From NCBI GenBank assembly GCA_001799895.1, contig MGUI01000052.1:1-64000 (forward strand): 64,000 nucleotides of DNA. Reading direction: 5' to 3'. The notes below the pieces were generated by a model. It searched no databases. It saw only the letters and a list, made by a program, of their open reading frames with translations, and was not told the DNA's origin. The DNA comes from Elusimicrobia bacterium GWD2_63_28. Lineage in GTDB: Bacteria; Elusimicrobiota; Elusimicrobia; Elusimicrobiales; UBA9959. A program made the position numbers and the translations under genes. Positions 43,758-53,394 of this stretch are shown one piece after another (position 1 is the stretch's first letter; the number at the start of each line of letters is the position of its first letter).

Positions 43758-44444
43758 ATGAAAAAAGCCTTTATCGTTTTTATTGCGCTCGCCGGTATCT
43801 ACGCGCTGCTGCTGGCCAAGCCCGAGCTGTACTTCGGCAAGAGCTTCGCTTACAAAGGATTCACGGTGCGCGCGCACGGAGAACTGCCGGTGCAGATAGA
43901 GGCCAGGCTGGACGGGGCTTACGAGAAAATAGCCGTCTCGGAGCTTTTCAAGGAGAATTCCAGCTTCGAGCTGATAGTTCCCTCCAGCCGGGGCGAATTC
44001 GTTTTCTTCACGCCCCTGCAGAAGGGGGAGTTCTCGCGCGTGAACCCGTTCCACGGCGCCATCTTCCTGGCCGCCGCGGATTTCAAAGAGGGAGAAGTGC
44101 GCACCGCCCCGGGCGGCGCCCAGAAGCGCCGCCTCAGTTCGGAAATAGCCGGGGCCGCCGCGCGGGAGCTGTCGCGCCGCCTCTTCAAGCCGCTCTCCTA
44201 CCTGTTCCGGGACGACTGGGAGATACGCGGCTACGCCGCGCACATAGCCGGCCTGACCGGCGAGTTCTCTCCGCCCGACGCCTGTTCGGCCGCCAGCACC
44301 ACGGACCTGGAGGATTACAGGCACGGCCTGATGGTGGAAACCATCATGAAGGAAGACAATATCGGCTTTAAAGAATTGATAAACAGGAATACGAGCTTCG
44401 AGACCGCCGAAGACCGCATGAAGAAAGCTCATTGCGGCGGCTGA
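43758..44444 (+). CDS. Membrane-anchored or secreted protein, unknown function
   Basis: 228 residues with an N-terminal signal anchor (about 3-20). Mixed alpha/beta body with 'FELIVPSSRGEFVFFTPLQK' and a Cys near residue 175; no family recognised. The gene has its own TAGAAT box (43679-43684) and a roughly 70-base leader containing the stem GGCCGGGG/CCCCGGCC (43696-43729). Good GCGGGGGAA ribosome site. Confidence 0.65.
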   Translation: MKKAFIVFIALAGIYALLLAKPELYFGKSFAYKGFTVRAHGELPVQIEARLDGAYEKIAVSELFKENSSFELIVPSSRGEFVFFTPLQKGEFSRVNPFHGAIFLAAADFKEGEVRTAPGGAQKRRLSSEIAGAAARELSRRLFKPLSYLFRDDWEIRGYAAHIAGLTGEFSPPDACSAASTTDLEDYRHGLMVETIMKEDNIGFKELINRNTSFETAEDRMKKAHCGG

Positions 44445-44472
44445 CCGGCCGCCGAATTGCCCGGAAGCTGTT

Positions 44473-45087
44473 TTATTTCCCCGCCAACTGTTTCTCTATC
44501 ACCGCCTGGTAGCGCCGGCTGAAGTTTTCAAAAGCTTCAGCCTCGCGCCTTTTGTGCTCCTCGGTCCAGTTCAGATAAACCGCATCCTTTTCCTCGTCCA
44601 CGCAGGTCGGGCAGGGCAGGGCCAGGGCGTTGATGGCCTCGGGGTAGGCCTCGATAAGTTCTATCAGCCTCCTGGTGTAGCGCCCCTCGGGGCCGAAGCC
44701 CTCCGGGTCCGGGGCGGCGGCCGATATTTCGGTCAGCAGGGCTTCCTTGGCCTGTATATTGTCCGCCAGCAGTTTTTCCGCGGCGTCGGTTTTGTCCTTG
44801 AAGCGGTTGCCCCGCGCCTTCGCGGCGGCCGTTTCGGAGGCGGGGGGGCGCGACGCCACGTAAAGGGCGGTGCCGGCGGCGGAAACCACCAGCGCCAGCA
44901 GGATTGCTTTTAACAGCAGCGGCTTAAGCGGCTGCCGGACCGGGCCCGGCCGGGCGGCCGGGGGCTGGAGCTGCTTTTCGGCCGGCGCAGGAGCGGGCTT
45001 TTTATTGAAGGGTTCGTAGCAGAGGGTGCAGTAAAGAGCGTCCCCGGCGTTCCAGTAGCCGCATTTGAAACATTTTTTCTTCTTCAC
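44473..45087 (-). CDS. Zinc-ribbon membrane protein, unknown function
   Basis: 204 residues from GTG 45087. N-terminal zinc ribbon 'CFKCGYWNAGDALYCTLCYE' (two CxxC), a Pro/Ala-rich linker, one TM segment (about 58-78) and an extracytoplasmic helical domain with another CxxC-like pair ('LPCPTC'). The start codon choice follows the ribbon, which begins at residue 6. Zinc-ribbon-TM proteins often serve as scaffolds; no specific role can be assigned. Confidence 0.75.
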   Translation of the reverse strand: MKKKKCFKCGYWNAGDALYCTLCYEPFNKKPAPAPAEKQLQPPAARPGPVRQPLKPLLLKAILLALVVSAAGTALYVASRPPASETAAAKARGNRFKDKTDAAEKLLADNIQAKEALLTEISAAAPDPEGFGPEGRYTRRLIELIEAYPEAINALALPCPTCVDEEKDAVYLNWTEEHKRREAEAFENFSRRYQAVIEKQLAGK

Positions 45088-45157
45088 AACGATTTAATAA
45101 TACAAAATTAGCCGCGGCCCTTAACTTTCCGCGGCTTATTTGATAAGATATTTTTAC

Positions 45158-45229
45158 GGCGCGGTGGCCAAGTGGTAAGGCGGCAGTCTGCAAAACTGCT
45201 ATTCGCGGGTTCGATTCCCGCCCGCGCCT
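45158..45229 (+). tRNA. tRNA-Cys (GCA anticodon)
   Basis: 72 bases. GGCGCGG / CCGCGCC acceptor stem, discriminator T as usual for Cys, anticodon loop CTGCAAA, T-loop GTTCGATTC. CCA is not encoded. Confidence 0.95.
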
Positions 45230-45283
45230 TTCTTCTTTTTTTCATACCTTAATCTGGAGGGGGGGATTTTCCCCCGCACAACC

Positions 45284-46444
45284 ATGAACCTCAGCAGATT
45301 AGCCCTTTCCCTCGGCCAGTCGGCCACCCTCAAGCTGAACGCCTTAGCCAATGACCTCAAAGCCGAGGGCAAACCCGTCATCCACCTGGGCGGCGGAGAG
45401 CCAGAAGAAAAGATCCCCCGCGGCGCGCTCGAGGAGAGCGGAAAAATGCTGGACGCCGGTTTCGTGCGCTATACGCCCACGTCGGGCACGGCCGCGCTGA
45501 AGAAAGAGATCGCCGCCTACACCGAGCAGCATTACGGCGTAAAGCCCGGGCCCAAGAATATCGTAGTGGCCTCCGGCGCCAAGCAGGCCATCTACAATTT
45601 CCTCGTTTCCGTAGTGGACCCGGGCGACGAGGTCATCTTCCCGGCGCCGTACTGGGTGAGCTACCCCGAGATGGTGCGCCTGGCCTACGGCAACCCCGTC
45701 ATAGTGCGCCCGCGCGACGGCGGGCTGCTGGCGAAAGCCGCCGATATCGAAGCCCACATCACCAGCCGCACCAAGGCCATCCTGCTCAACAGCCCCAATA
45801 ACCCGTCGGGCCAGGTCTATCCCGAAGAGTTCATCCGCCGCATGGTGGAGGTCTGCGAGGACCGCGGCGTGTACCTGCTGATGGACGACATCTACAACCG
45901 GCTCGTTTTCGACGGGCTCAAGGCCCCCTCGGCTTTTTCTTTTTCCTCCAAGCCCCTCAACGAGTCGCCGATAGTGTCCATCAACGGCGTGTCCAAGACT
46001 TTCTCCATGACCGGCTACCGCATAGGGTGGAGCGTGGCCAGCGAGGCGCTGACGCAGGCCATGATCAAGGTGCAGGCGCAGGTCTCGTCCTGCCCGTCGG
46101 CCCTCAGCCAGGCGGCGGCCGCCGGCGCCCTGCGCGAAGGCAGCGGCTTCGTGGAGACGCTGCGCGACAGCCTGCAGAAGAAGCGCGACGTGATGGTGGC
46201 GGAGCTGTCCAAGCTCAAGAAGGTGAAACTGCAGAAGCCGCAGGGCACCTTCTACAGCTTCGCGGATTTCAGCGCTTACGACAAGGATTCAAAGAAGCTG
46301 TCGGACCTGCTGCTGGAGAAGGCCATGGTAGTGGCCGTGCCCGGCGTGGAGTTCGGCCTGGAAGGCCATTTGCGCCTGAGCTACTGCGGCGCCGAGAAGG
46401 ATATCATAGAGGGCGTCAGCCGCATCCGCAAGATTTTGGATTAA
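45284..46444 (+). CDS. Class I aminotransferase (aspartate aminotransferase-like)
   Basis: 386 residues. PLP-dependent fold type I: 'LGGGEPEEKIPRGALEE', 'RYTPTSGTAALKKEI', 'NSPNNPSGQVYPEEF', PLP Lys in 'INGVSKTFSMTGYRIGW', and the substrate-carboxylate Arg in 'HLRLSYCG'. Close to the Ib subgroup aspartate aminotransferases linking oxaloacetate/aspartate or 2-oxoglutarate/glutamate. pckA follows after ten bases, so both enzymes probably act around oxaloacetate. GGAGGGGGGGA ribosome site. Confidence 0.92.
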   Translation: MNLSRLALSLGQSATLKLNALANDLKAEGKPVIHLGGGEPEEKIPRGALEESGKMLDAGFVRYTPTSGTAALKKEIAAYTEQHYGVKPGPKNIVVASGAKQAIYNFLVSVVDPGDEVIFPAPYWVSYPEMVRLAYGNPVIVRPRDGGLLAKAADIEAHITSRTKAILLNSPNNPSGQVYPEEFIRRMVEVCEDRGVYLLMDDIYNRLVFDGLKAPSAFSFSSKPLNESPIVSINGVSKTFSMTGYRIGWSVASEALTQAMIKVQAQVSSCPSALSQAAAAGALREGSGFVETLRDSLQKKRDVMVAELSKLKKVKLQKPQGTFYSFADFSAYDKDSKKLSDLLLEKAMVVAVPGVEFGLEGHLRLSYCGAEKDIIEGVSRIRKILD

Positions 46445-46454
46445 CGGAGGAAAT

Positions 46455-48035
<1,581 letters not shown>

Positions 48036-48039
48036 GTCC

Positions 48040-48151
48040 GGGGACGCTGCTTAGTTTTTGAGTTGTTTGGCTTAAGTGGGGTAAATTCCCCCTGCCCGGC
48101 ATGTTTATTCGCTTTTCGGGATAAACAACTCAAAAACTAAGCAGCGTCCCC
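48040..48151. repeat. REPIN-like palindromic element
   Basis: Two perfect 29-base inverted arms (48040-48068 and 48123-48151) around a 54-base centre. Each arm is identical to the solo copy at 3960-3988. It sits between the pckA stop and the SWIB promoter. It resembles REP doublets (REPINs) or small non-autonomous elements moved by Y1 REP-associated transposases. The long hairpin may also end the pckA transcript. Confidence 0.85.
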
Positions 48152-48159
48152 CTTTTCTA

Positions 48160-48189
48160 TTGACACTGTCTAGGCAAAATAGGTTATAT
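48160..48189 (+). promoter_or_regulatory. Promoter of the SWIB gene
   Basis: TTGACA (48160-48165) and TTATAT (48184-48189) with 18-base spacing, eight bases beyond the repeat element. Confidence 0.75.
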
Positions 48190-48229
48190 GTACTTGTAAT
48201 TTGGAAGTCACCTTATAGGAGGAAGTACA

Positions 48230-48493
48230 ATGCCCGCTGCAAAAACAAACTCGAAGTTCATGTCCCCGCTGACCCCCAACGACACCCTGGCCGCGGTTAT
48301 CGGCAACAAGCCGGTTCCCCGCACCGAGATCGTGAAGAAACTGTGGGTCTACATAAAGAAGAATAACCTGCAGGACAAGAAGAACAAGCGCAACATCAAC
48401 GCTGACGAGAAGCTGCTGAAGCTGTTCGCCGGCAAGAAGCAGGTCACCATGTTCGACCTGGCCAAGATCATCGGCAAGAACGTAACCAAATAA
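48230..48493 (+). CDS. SWIB/MDM2-domain protein
   Basis: 87 residues, almost entirely one SWIB domain: 'PLTPNDTLAAVIGNKPVPR', 'EIVKKLWVYIKKNNLQD', 'RNINADEKLLKLFAGKKQVT', 'MFDLAKIIGKNV'. SWIB domains are typical of eukaryotic SWI/SNF and MDM2 proteins; in bacteria they occur in Chlamydiae (including a topoisomerase fusion) and scattered other phyla. A chromatin or DNA-associated role is presumed. Very basic. TAGGAGGAAG ribosome site and consensus promoter suggest high expression. Confidence 0.92.
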   Translation: MPAAKTNSKFMSPLTPNDTLAAVIGNKPVPRTEIVKKLWVYIKKNNLQDKKNKRNINADEKLLKLFAGKKQVTMFDLAKIIGKNVTK

Positions 48494-48510
48494 GCCGGTA
48501 ATCACGAGTT

Positions 48511-48548
48511 AACGCCGCCCGCGTCAAAAACGGGCGGCGTTTTTATTT
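48511..48548 (+). terminator. Terminator after the SWIB gene
   Basis: ACGCCGCCCG / CGGGCGGCGT stem and TTTTTATTT. Confidence 0.92.
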
Positions 48549-48550
48549 GA

Positions 48551-48640
48551 GGGGACGCTGCGTCCCCTATAGGTCTAAAGGCCTATATTAGGGGTGGTCC
48601 TTTAGGGATTGACATTTGTCAACTCATCCTCCATACTATA
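48551..48640. promoter_or_regulatory. Palindrome-rich promoter region of the trypsin-like gene
   Basis: The stretch holds GGGGACG-CTG-CGTCCCC (48551-48567, sharing its first bases with the dispersed repeat arm) and TATAGG...CCTATA (48568-48587). It also holds the promoter TTGACA (48609-48614) with CATACT (48632-48637) 17 bases away. The -35 lies inside TTGAC-ATTT-GTCAA (48609-48622), a possible operator. Confidence 0.55.
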
Positions 48641-48654
48641 CACAGGTAACCATT

Positions 48655-49854
48655 ATGAAACGCGGAATGCTGATACTAACCCTGGTGAGCGCGGCCCTGA
48701 CGGGCGGCGTTTCAGGCCTGTGCGCTGAAGGAAGGATCGACCCTTCCTATATGCCCGCTTCCTATTACGGCGACAATGACCTGCGGGATTTCTACCAGGC
48801 CAGCCAGATGATGCGCCGCCTGTCCGAATCCACCGTTTCCCTCTTTTCCCCCAGGGCCCTGCGGCTGGACGCGGCCACCGGTAACTACACGATAAGCCCG
48901 CAAACCCTCCAGGGCAAGTTCAACCTGCAGTCCGGGGAAGCCTTTGCCGACCAGCCCGTGGGCGCCTACTGCTCAGGGGTCCTGGTGGGCGAGGACCTGG
49001 TGCTGACCGCCGGCCACTGCTTCGCGCCCCACCCCAAGGGCGGCCCCTGCGGGCAGGTAAAGCTGGTCTTCGGCTACGCCCTTACCCGCGCCGGGGCCCC
49101 CGTAACCTCTTTCCCGGCCGAGAACGTTTACGAATGCGGCAGCATCATAGCGCAGCGGGTGCAGGAGCAGGATGAGAAGACCGGCGCCGGCCTCAATTTC
49201 GCCTGCCGCGGCACCGACTGCCGCAACGCCCCGCTGAACGGCAACGGCCCCGATTTCGCCCTGATAAGGCTTAAAAAGAAGGTCACCGGGCGCACCCCGC
49301 TGGCCATCAGCCGCACCGCCATAGCTCCCGGCGCCAGCGTGGGCGCGATAGGCTATCCCAGCGGCATGCCGGTCAAGATACAGGAAACCGGTTCCAGCGT
49401 GCGCGCCGTGCGCGGCAGCTATTTCGTGGCCGACCTGGACACCTTCGCCGGCAATTCCGGCAGCCCCGTCTTCAACCTGGAAACCTTCAAAATAGAGGGC
49501 ATCCTTGTGCGCGGCGGCGTGGACTATGTCTACACCCTGCGCAGCTCCACCGGCACCACGGTGGAAGATCCCCGCCACCCGACCTCCAGCGACTACAATC
49601 CCGGCAGGGCCAACGTCTACGAGCAGAACGGCGGCCGCGGCGAGGACGTGACGCTGATAAGCGAAGTGCAGGCCCTCATCCCCAGGACCGAGATGGAAAC
49701 CGCTATGGACGCGGCGCGCCAGCCTACCAGCTCCCGGCAGGCCCAGCCCAGGGTTGTGCCCGCCATCTACCTGCCCGGCGACACGGGCGTGCGGGTCCAA
49801 CCGGCGGTGTACACGCTTCCGGAGCCTCCGGCCCCGGAGATTCTCTCCATCTGA
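48655..49854 (+). CDS. Secreted trypsin-like serine protease
   Basis: 399 residues from ATG 48655; the frame opens at 48616 but that codon lies inside the promoter. Signal about 1-20. Chymotrypsin-fold triad: His121 ('LTAGHCF'), Asp200 ('GPDFALIRL'), Ser268 ('FAGNSGSPVFN'). Several Cys may form disulphides ('YCSGVL', 'GGPCGQ', 'YECG', 'ACRGTDCR'). Residues 340-399 form a Pro-rich tail. Its own promoter and terminator make it monocistronic. Confidence 0.93.
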   Translation: MKRGMLILTLVSAALTGGVSGLCAEGRIDPSYMPASYYGDNDLRDFYQASQMMRRLSESTVSLFSPRALRLDAATGNYTISPQTLQGKFNLQSGEAFADQPVGAYCSGVLVGEDLVLTAGHCFAPHPKGGPCGQVKLVFGYALTRAGAPVTSFPAENVYECGSIIAQRVQEQDEKTGAGLNFACRGTDCRNAPLNGNGPDFALIRLKKKVTGRTPLAISRTAIAPGASVGAIGYPSGMPVKIQETGSSVRAVRGSYFVADLDTFAGNSGSPVFNLETFKIEGILVRGGVDYVYTLRSSTGTTVEDPRHPTSSDYNPGRANVYEQNGGRGEDVTLISEVQALIPRTEMETAMDAARQPTSSRQAQPRVVPAIYLPGDTGVRVQPAVYTLPEPPAPEILSI

Positions 49855-49882
49855 CGCCGCGACAATAAGCGGCCAGTGCAAA

Positions 49883-49915
49883 AGGGGCGCCCCCAACGGG
49901 ACGCCCCTCAGTTTT
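49883..49915 (+). terminator. Probable terminator after the protease gene
   Basis: AGGGGCG / CGCCCCT stem with a 12-base loop and a weak CAGTTTTA tail. Confidence 0.6.
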
Positions 49916-49928
49916 ATGCCTGGGGAAG

Positions 49929-51653
49929 TTAGTCTTTGCGGCGGTCCACTATATAGTGGCTCTTGTCGGAGGCCTTGGCGCCCTTCTTGAGCTCGGTGCC
50001 GATATTGCTGACCTGCGCGAAGGAATTGAGCGGGCGCGTGGTGTTGTGCACTATGCCTATGGCGATAGAGAGGAAGGGGAATTTCTTGATATTGCCCTGG
50101 CGGTCGGAGGCCACGATGTGGCCGGCGTCCCGGTCGGTCTTGTTGTAGAAAGAGGGGGCTATCTCGTCGAAGGCGTGCGTGATGCGCCTGGCCAGCTCCT
50201 CTGAGCGCTCATAACTGGTCACCACTATAAAGTCGTCGCCGCCGATGTGGCCGATGAAGTCCTCGGAGTTCTCGTTCTGGATGGTCAGCTTCACCAGCAA
50301 ATTGGCCGTGGCCTTTAAGATGCGGTCCCCGGCCTCGAAGCCGTAGGTGTCGTTGTAGGCCTTGAAATTGTTCAGGTCCAGGTACAGCACGGCGAAAGGC
50401 CCGCCCTTGGCGATCTCGCGCTCCACCCGGGCCTGTATGGACGGGTTGCCGGGCAGCTTCGACAGCGGGTTGGTGTCTAACACCTGCTTGTTGCGCTTGA
50501 GGATCATGCGGATGCGCGCCACCAGCTCGTCGGCGTCCACCGGCTTTATCAGGTAATCGTCTATGCCCATGCTGAGGCCCTTCAGCTTGGCGTGCTTCTC
50601 GCCGTAGGCCGTCACTATCATGATCGGGATGTGGGCGAAAAGGGGGTTGTTCTTCAGGTCCGACGCCACCTCCAGCCCGTTCTTGCGCGGCATGTTGTAG
50701 TCCAGCACGATGATGTCGGGGTTGGTCTCGAAGACGGCCTTCATGGCCTCCACGCCGTCGGTGGCCGTCACCACCTCGAAGCCGGCGTACTCGATCATTT
50801 CCTTCATCAGGTAAAGCAGCTCGGTCTGGTCGTCGGCCATCAGCACGCGCGGGCGGGCGGCTTTCTGCGGCTCCGCCCCGGGCGCGGGCTCGGCGGAAGA
50901 GGCGCGGGAGGTCTGCTCGTCTATCAGCTTCAGCAGCAGGTCCCCGGGCAGGTCCCGGGCCACGATCTCGGGCAGGCCGGTCAGGATGCCCCGCTCCTGG
51001 TAGTTTTCCAGGCGCAGGCCGCTCAGCACGATTATGGGGATATTGGCCGTAGCTACGGACTCCTGCATCTCCTCCATTATTGCGAAGCCGTCCTTGCCGG
51101 GCATCATGATGTCGAGCAGCAGGACGTCGGGCTCTTCCGAGCGCAGTACGTCGAGCACCGCGGCCGGGTTGTTGACCACCACCGACCGGTAATTATTGGC
51201 CTCCAGGAACATCTTAACGAGGTCGGAAAATTCGGTGTCGTCGTCGACCACCACCACGGTCTGCTGTACGCCCGCCTTCGGGGGCGCCGCTTTGAGCAGT
51301 TCAGCCTTCAGCGCCTCGAAGTCGACCGGCTTGGTCAGGTAGCCGCGCACCTTCGGGGCCGGGCCGGTCACTATGCCGGTCTTGGCCGTCTGCGAGAAAA
51401 TTATGATCTTCTGCGCTTCGGTGAAAGGGTTCTTTTTGATCTCGTTGATGAAATCCAGCGGGTTGAAGGTCTGGATCAGGATGTTGAGGATGACCAGGTC
51501 CGGCTTCCAGTTCTGCACGGCCGTAATGGCCTGCTGGTAGTTGGCGACCGTCTGGCACAGGTAGTTGTGCTTGTCCAGGAAAGAGGTGAGCGAAGCGGCC
51601 GCCGCGGCGTCGGTGTCGACTATGAGGATCTTCTTGCCGGAGGCGGGTTCCAT
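49929..51653 (-). CDS. Triple-receiver GGDEF (diguanylate cyclase-type) response regulator
   Basis: 574 residues, cytosolic. Receiver 1 (about 8-120) is degenerate: Asn replaces the phospho-Asp in 'LVILNILIQTF'. Receiver 2 (about 132-250) has 'LLLDIMMPGKDG' but no clear conserved Lys. Receiver 3 (about 272-390) is complete ('ADDQTE', 'VLDYNMPRKNG', 'LIKPVDADEL'). The GGDEF domain (about 400-570) has 'HIGGDDF' at the active site, an acceptable GG(D/E)(D/E)F variant, and 'LDLNNFKAYND' for metal and GTP. Likely makes c-di-GMP on phosphorylation. It is divergent from the ATP synthase operon; TAGAAT lies six bases before its ATG. Confidence 0.92.
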   Translation of the reverse strand: MEPASGKKILIVDTDAAAAASLTSFLDKHNYLCQTVANYQQAITAVQNWKPDLVILNILIQTFNPLDFINEIKKNPFTEAQKIIIFSQTAKTGIVTGPAPKVRGYLTKPVDFEALKAELLKAAPPKAGVQQTVVVVDDDTEFSDLVKMFLEANNYRSVVVNNPAAVLDVLRSEEPDVLLLDIMMPGKDGFAIMEEMQESVATANIPIIVLSGLRLENYQERGILTGLPEIVARDLPGDLLLKLIDEQTSRASSAEPAPGAEPQKAARPRVLMADDQTELLYLMKEMIEYAGFEVVTATDGVEAMKAVFETNPDIIVLDYNMPRKNGLEVASDLKNNPLFAHIPIMIVTAYGEKHAKLKGLSMGIDDYLIKPVDADELVARIRMILKRNKQVLDTNPLSKLPGNPSIQARVEREIAKGGPFAVLYLDLNNFKAYNDTYGFEAGDRILKATANLLVKLTIQNENSEDFIGHIGGDDFIVVTSYERSEELARRITHAFDEIAPSFYNKTDRDAGHIVASDRQGNIKKFPFLSIAIGIVHNTTRPLNSFAQVSNIGTELKKGAKASDKSHYIVDRRKD

Positions 51654-51659
51654 ACTTTG

Positions 51660-51710
51660 ATTCTAACATTGTTTAAATGGGGAAACAAGAACGCGGAATA
51701 TTTGTAGAAT
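51660..51710. promoter_or_regulatory. Divergent promoters of the diguanylate cyclase gene and the atp operon
   Basis: Minus-strand TAGAAT at 51665-51660, six bases before ATG 51653, and plus-strand TAGAAT at 51705-51710, six bases before GTG 51717. No good -35 boxes and no ribosome sites, so both messages may be leaderless. Confidence 0.55.
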
Positions 51711-51716
51711 TTAGGG

Positions 51717-51938
51717 GTGGGTGAAAAAGAAAATTACTGGAATTACGCCCAGATAGGGCTGCAGCTGGCAGGGGCCGTGCTGCTGGGCTTCTGGGCCGGC
51801 TGGTGGCTGGACAAGAAGCTCGACACCGCGCCCTGGCTGATGCTGGGCGGCGCGGCCGCCGGCATAGGCGGCGGTTTCTACCTGGTGGCGCGCGAGCTGT
51901 TCAAGGACGGGGAGCCGCCGCCGAAGGGGAAGGCGTGA
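51717..51938 (+). CDS. AtpI/AtpQ-like small membrane protein of the ATP synthase operon
   Basis: 73 residues from GTG 51717. Two TM segments in 'IGLQLAGAVLLGFWAGWWLD' and 'WLMLGGAAAGIGGGFYLVAREL', the ATPase gene 1/AtpI-like pattern, known to help c-ring assembly or Mg uptake. First gene of the atp operon; its stop overlaps the next start (GTGA). Confidence 0.85.
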   Translation: MGEKENYWNYAQIGLQLAGAVLLGFWAGWWLDKKLDTAPWLMLGGAAAGIGGGFYLVARELFKDGEPPPKGKA

Positions 51939-52222
51939 TAGGTTCGCCCTGGGAGGCCGCCCTTTACGGCGCCCTGGCCGGCGCCGCGGCCGGCTGGCTG
52001 TCGCGGAGAGCGCTGAAGCGCTTCCTGGGCGCTTCCGACCAGGTTTTTTACCTGGCTTTCGGGGCCGGCATGCTGGCGCGTTTCCTGCTGCTGCTGCTGG
52101 CCATTTGGCTACTGCGCCATGAAAAATATATAATTATCACTTCGTTCGCGTTTCTAATGATCTTAGTTCAGATGCTCTTCGAAGCTTTTCCGCTGAAACA
52201 TGGAACTAAAACAAATCCTTGA
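51935..52222 (+). CDS. Second small ATP-synthase-operon membrane protein (AtpR/subunit I-like)
   Basis: 95 residues from GTG 51935. Three hydrophobic segments ('LYGALAGAAAGWLSRRAL', 'VFYLAFGAGMLARFLLLLLA', 'IIITSFAFLMILVQMLFEAF'), as in ATP synthase I/AtpR-type proteins encoded between atpI and atpB. Overlaps atpB by 23 bases. Sequence identity to any one family is weak; position is the main argument. Confidence 0.7.
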   Translation: MIGSPWEAALYGALAGAAAGWLSRRALKRFLGASDQVFYLAFGAGMLARFLLLLLAIWLLRHEKYIIITSFAFLMILVQMLFEAFPLKHGTKTNP

Positions 52223-52961
52223 GCACCACGTAGTGGACCAGGTCTGGTCCTGGGTATCCCTGGGCCCGCTCAAGCTTCCCCTTTCCAAACACCTGCTGAT
52301 GATGGGCATAGCCTCGCTCATCATGCTGATCGGGTTTCCCCTGCTGATCCGCAGCCGCTCGGCCGCGCTGGCGCCGTTCCGCGCGATGCTGGAGATGACC
52401 GTGCTGTTCCTGCGCGACGAGATCGTGATCCCCAACCTCGGCCATAAGGGCGCGGCTTACGTCGGCTATTTCTCCACGCTGTTCTTCTTCATCCTGATCC
52501 TGAACCTGATAGGCCTGGTGCCCTACGGCGCCACCGCCACCGGCAACCTGGCCGTCACCGGGGGGCTGGCTTTCACCAGCTTCGCCCTCATAAACTTCTC
52601 CGGCATAAAAGAGCAGGGCCTGATAGGCTATATCTCCCACCTGGTGCCCAAGGGAGTGCCGGTCTGGCTGTACCCGCTGATGTTCCCGATAGAGCTCATG
52701 GGCATGGTGATAAAGACCTTCGCGCTCTGCATCCGTCTCTTCGCCAACATGATAGCGGGCCACATCGTGATCCTGGTCTTCATCAGCTTCATCTTCATCT
52801 TCGGCTCCTTCGGCGTGTCCATCGGCCTCGGCGTGGCGCCCGTCTCGGTGGGGCTGGTGCTGTTCACGCTGCTGCTCGAGCTGCTGGTGGCCTTCCTGCA
52901 GGCCTACGTTTTTGTGACGCTGACGGCGATCTTTACGGGCGCGGCGATGCACCCGCACTAG
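52200..52961 (+). CDS. atpB: F0F1 ATP synthase subunit a
   Basis: 253 residues, five to six TM segments. Conserved stator Arg in 'KTFALCIRLFANMIAGH' and the C-terminal 'LELLVAFLQAYVFVTLTAIF' are the subunit a signatures. Forms the ion half-channels next to the c-ring. Confidence 0.96.
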   Translation: MELKQILEHHVVDQVWSWVSLGPLKLPLSKHLLMMGIASLIMLIGFPLLIRSRSAALAPFRAMLEMTVLFLRDEIVIPNLGHKGAAYVGYFSTLFFFILILNLIGLVPYGATATGNLAVTGGLAFTSFALINFSGIKEQGLIGYISHLVPKGVPVWLYPLMFPIELMGMVIKTFALCIRLFANMIAGHIVILVFISFIFIFGSFGVSIGLGVAPVSVGLVLFTLLLELLVAFLQAYVFVTLTAIFTGAAMHPH

Positions 52962-53044
52962 CCTATGGCTGTGCCGTATCAGGAGCTATGCTCATCGGAC
53001 GGCCTGACGATTTACGGTTTGATATCTTAACGGAGGTAGTACAA

Positions 53045-53338
53045 ATGAACGACATGACATTCATCGGACTCGGCTACATAGGCGCGGGCCTGGGCGCCGG
53101 CCTTACGCTGATAGGCGCGGGCCTGGGCATCGGCAAGCTGGCCTACGCCGCGCTGGAGGGCACCGCCCGCCAGCCCGAAGCCGGCCCCGCGCTGCGCACC
53201 ACCATGATCATCGCCGCCGCCCTGATAGAAGGCCTCGCGTTCCTCGCGCTGGTCATCTGCATGCTGGCCGTGATGAACTTCGCGCAGCCCAAGGCGCCCG
53301 AAGCCGCGGCCACGGCGCAGACCGAAGCCCGCCACTAA
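53045..53338 (+). CDS. atpE: F0F1 ATP synthase subunit c
   Basis: 97 residues from ATG 53045 with a GGAGGTAG ribosome site. Helix 1 Gly-rich ('GAGLGAGLTLIGAGLGIG'), polar loop 'TARQPEA', helix 2 with the ion-binding Glu in 'AALIEGLAFLALVI'. Residues after the Glu (Gly-Leu) lack the Ser/Thr usual in Na+-binding rings, so H+ coupling is more likely. The C-terminus has an unusual Ala/Thr-rich extension. Confidence 0.95.
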   Translation: MNDMTFIGLGYIGAGLGAGLTLIGAGLGIGKLAYAALEGTARQPEAGPALRTTMIIAAALIEGLAFLALVICMLAVMNFAQPKAPEAAATAQTEARH

Positions 53339-53394
53339 AAAGTCCTGACGCGCCGGGCCGCGGGACAGCCGCGCGGCCCGGGAGGGGAACCCTG

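Noticed and set aside
48616-48654. Upstream start for the trypsin-like protease
   Set aside because: It would fall inside the TTGACA/CATACT promoter and add a polar stretch in front of the signal peptide.
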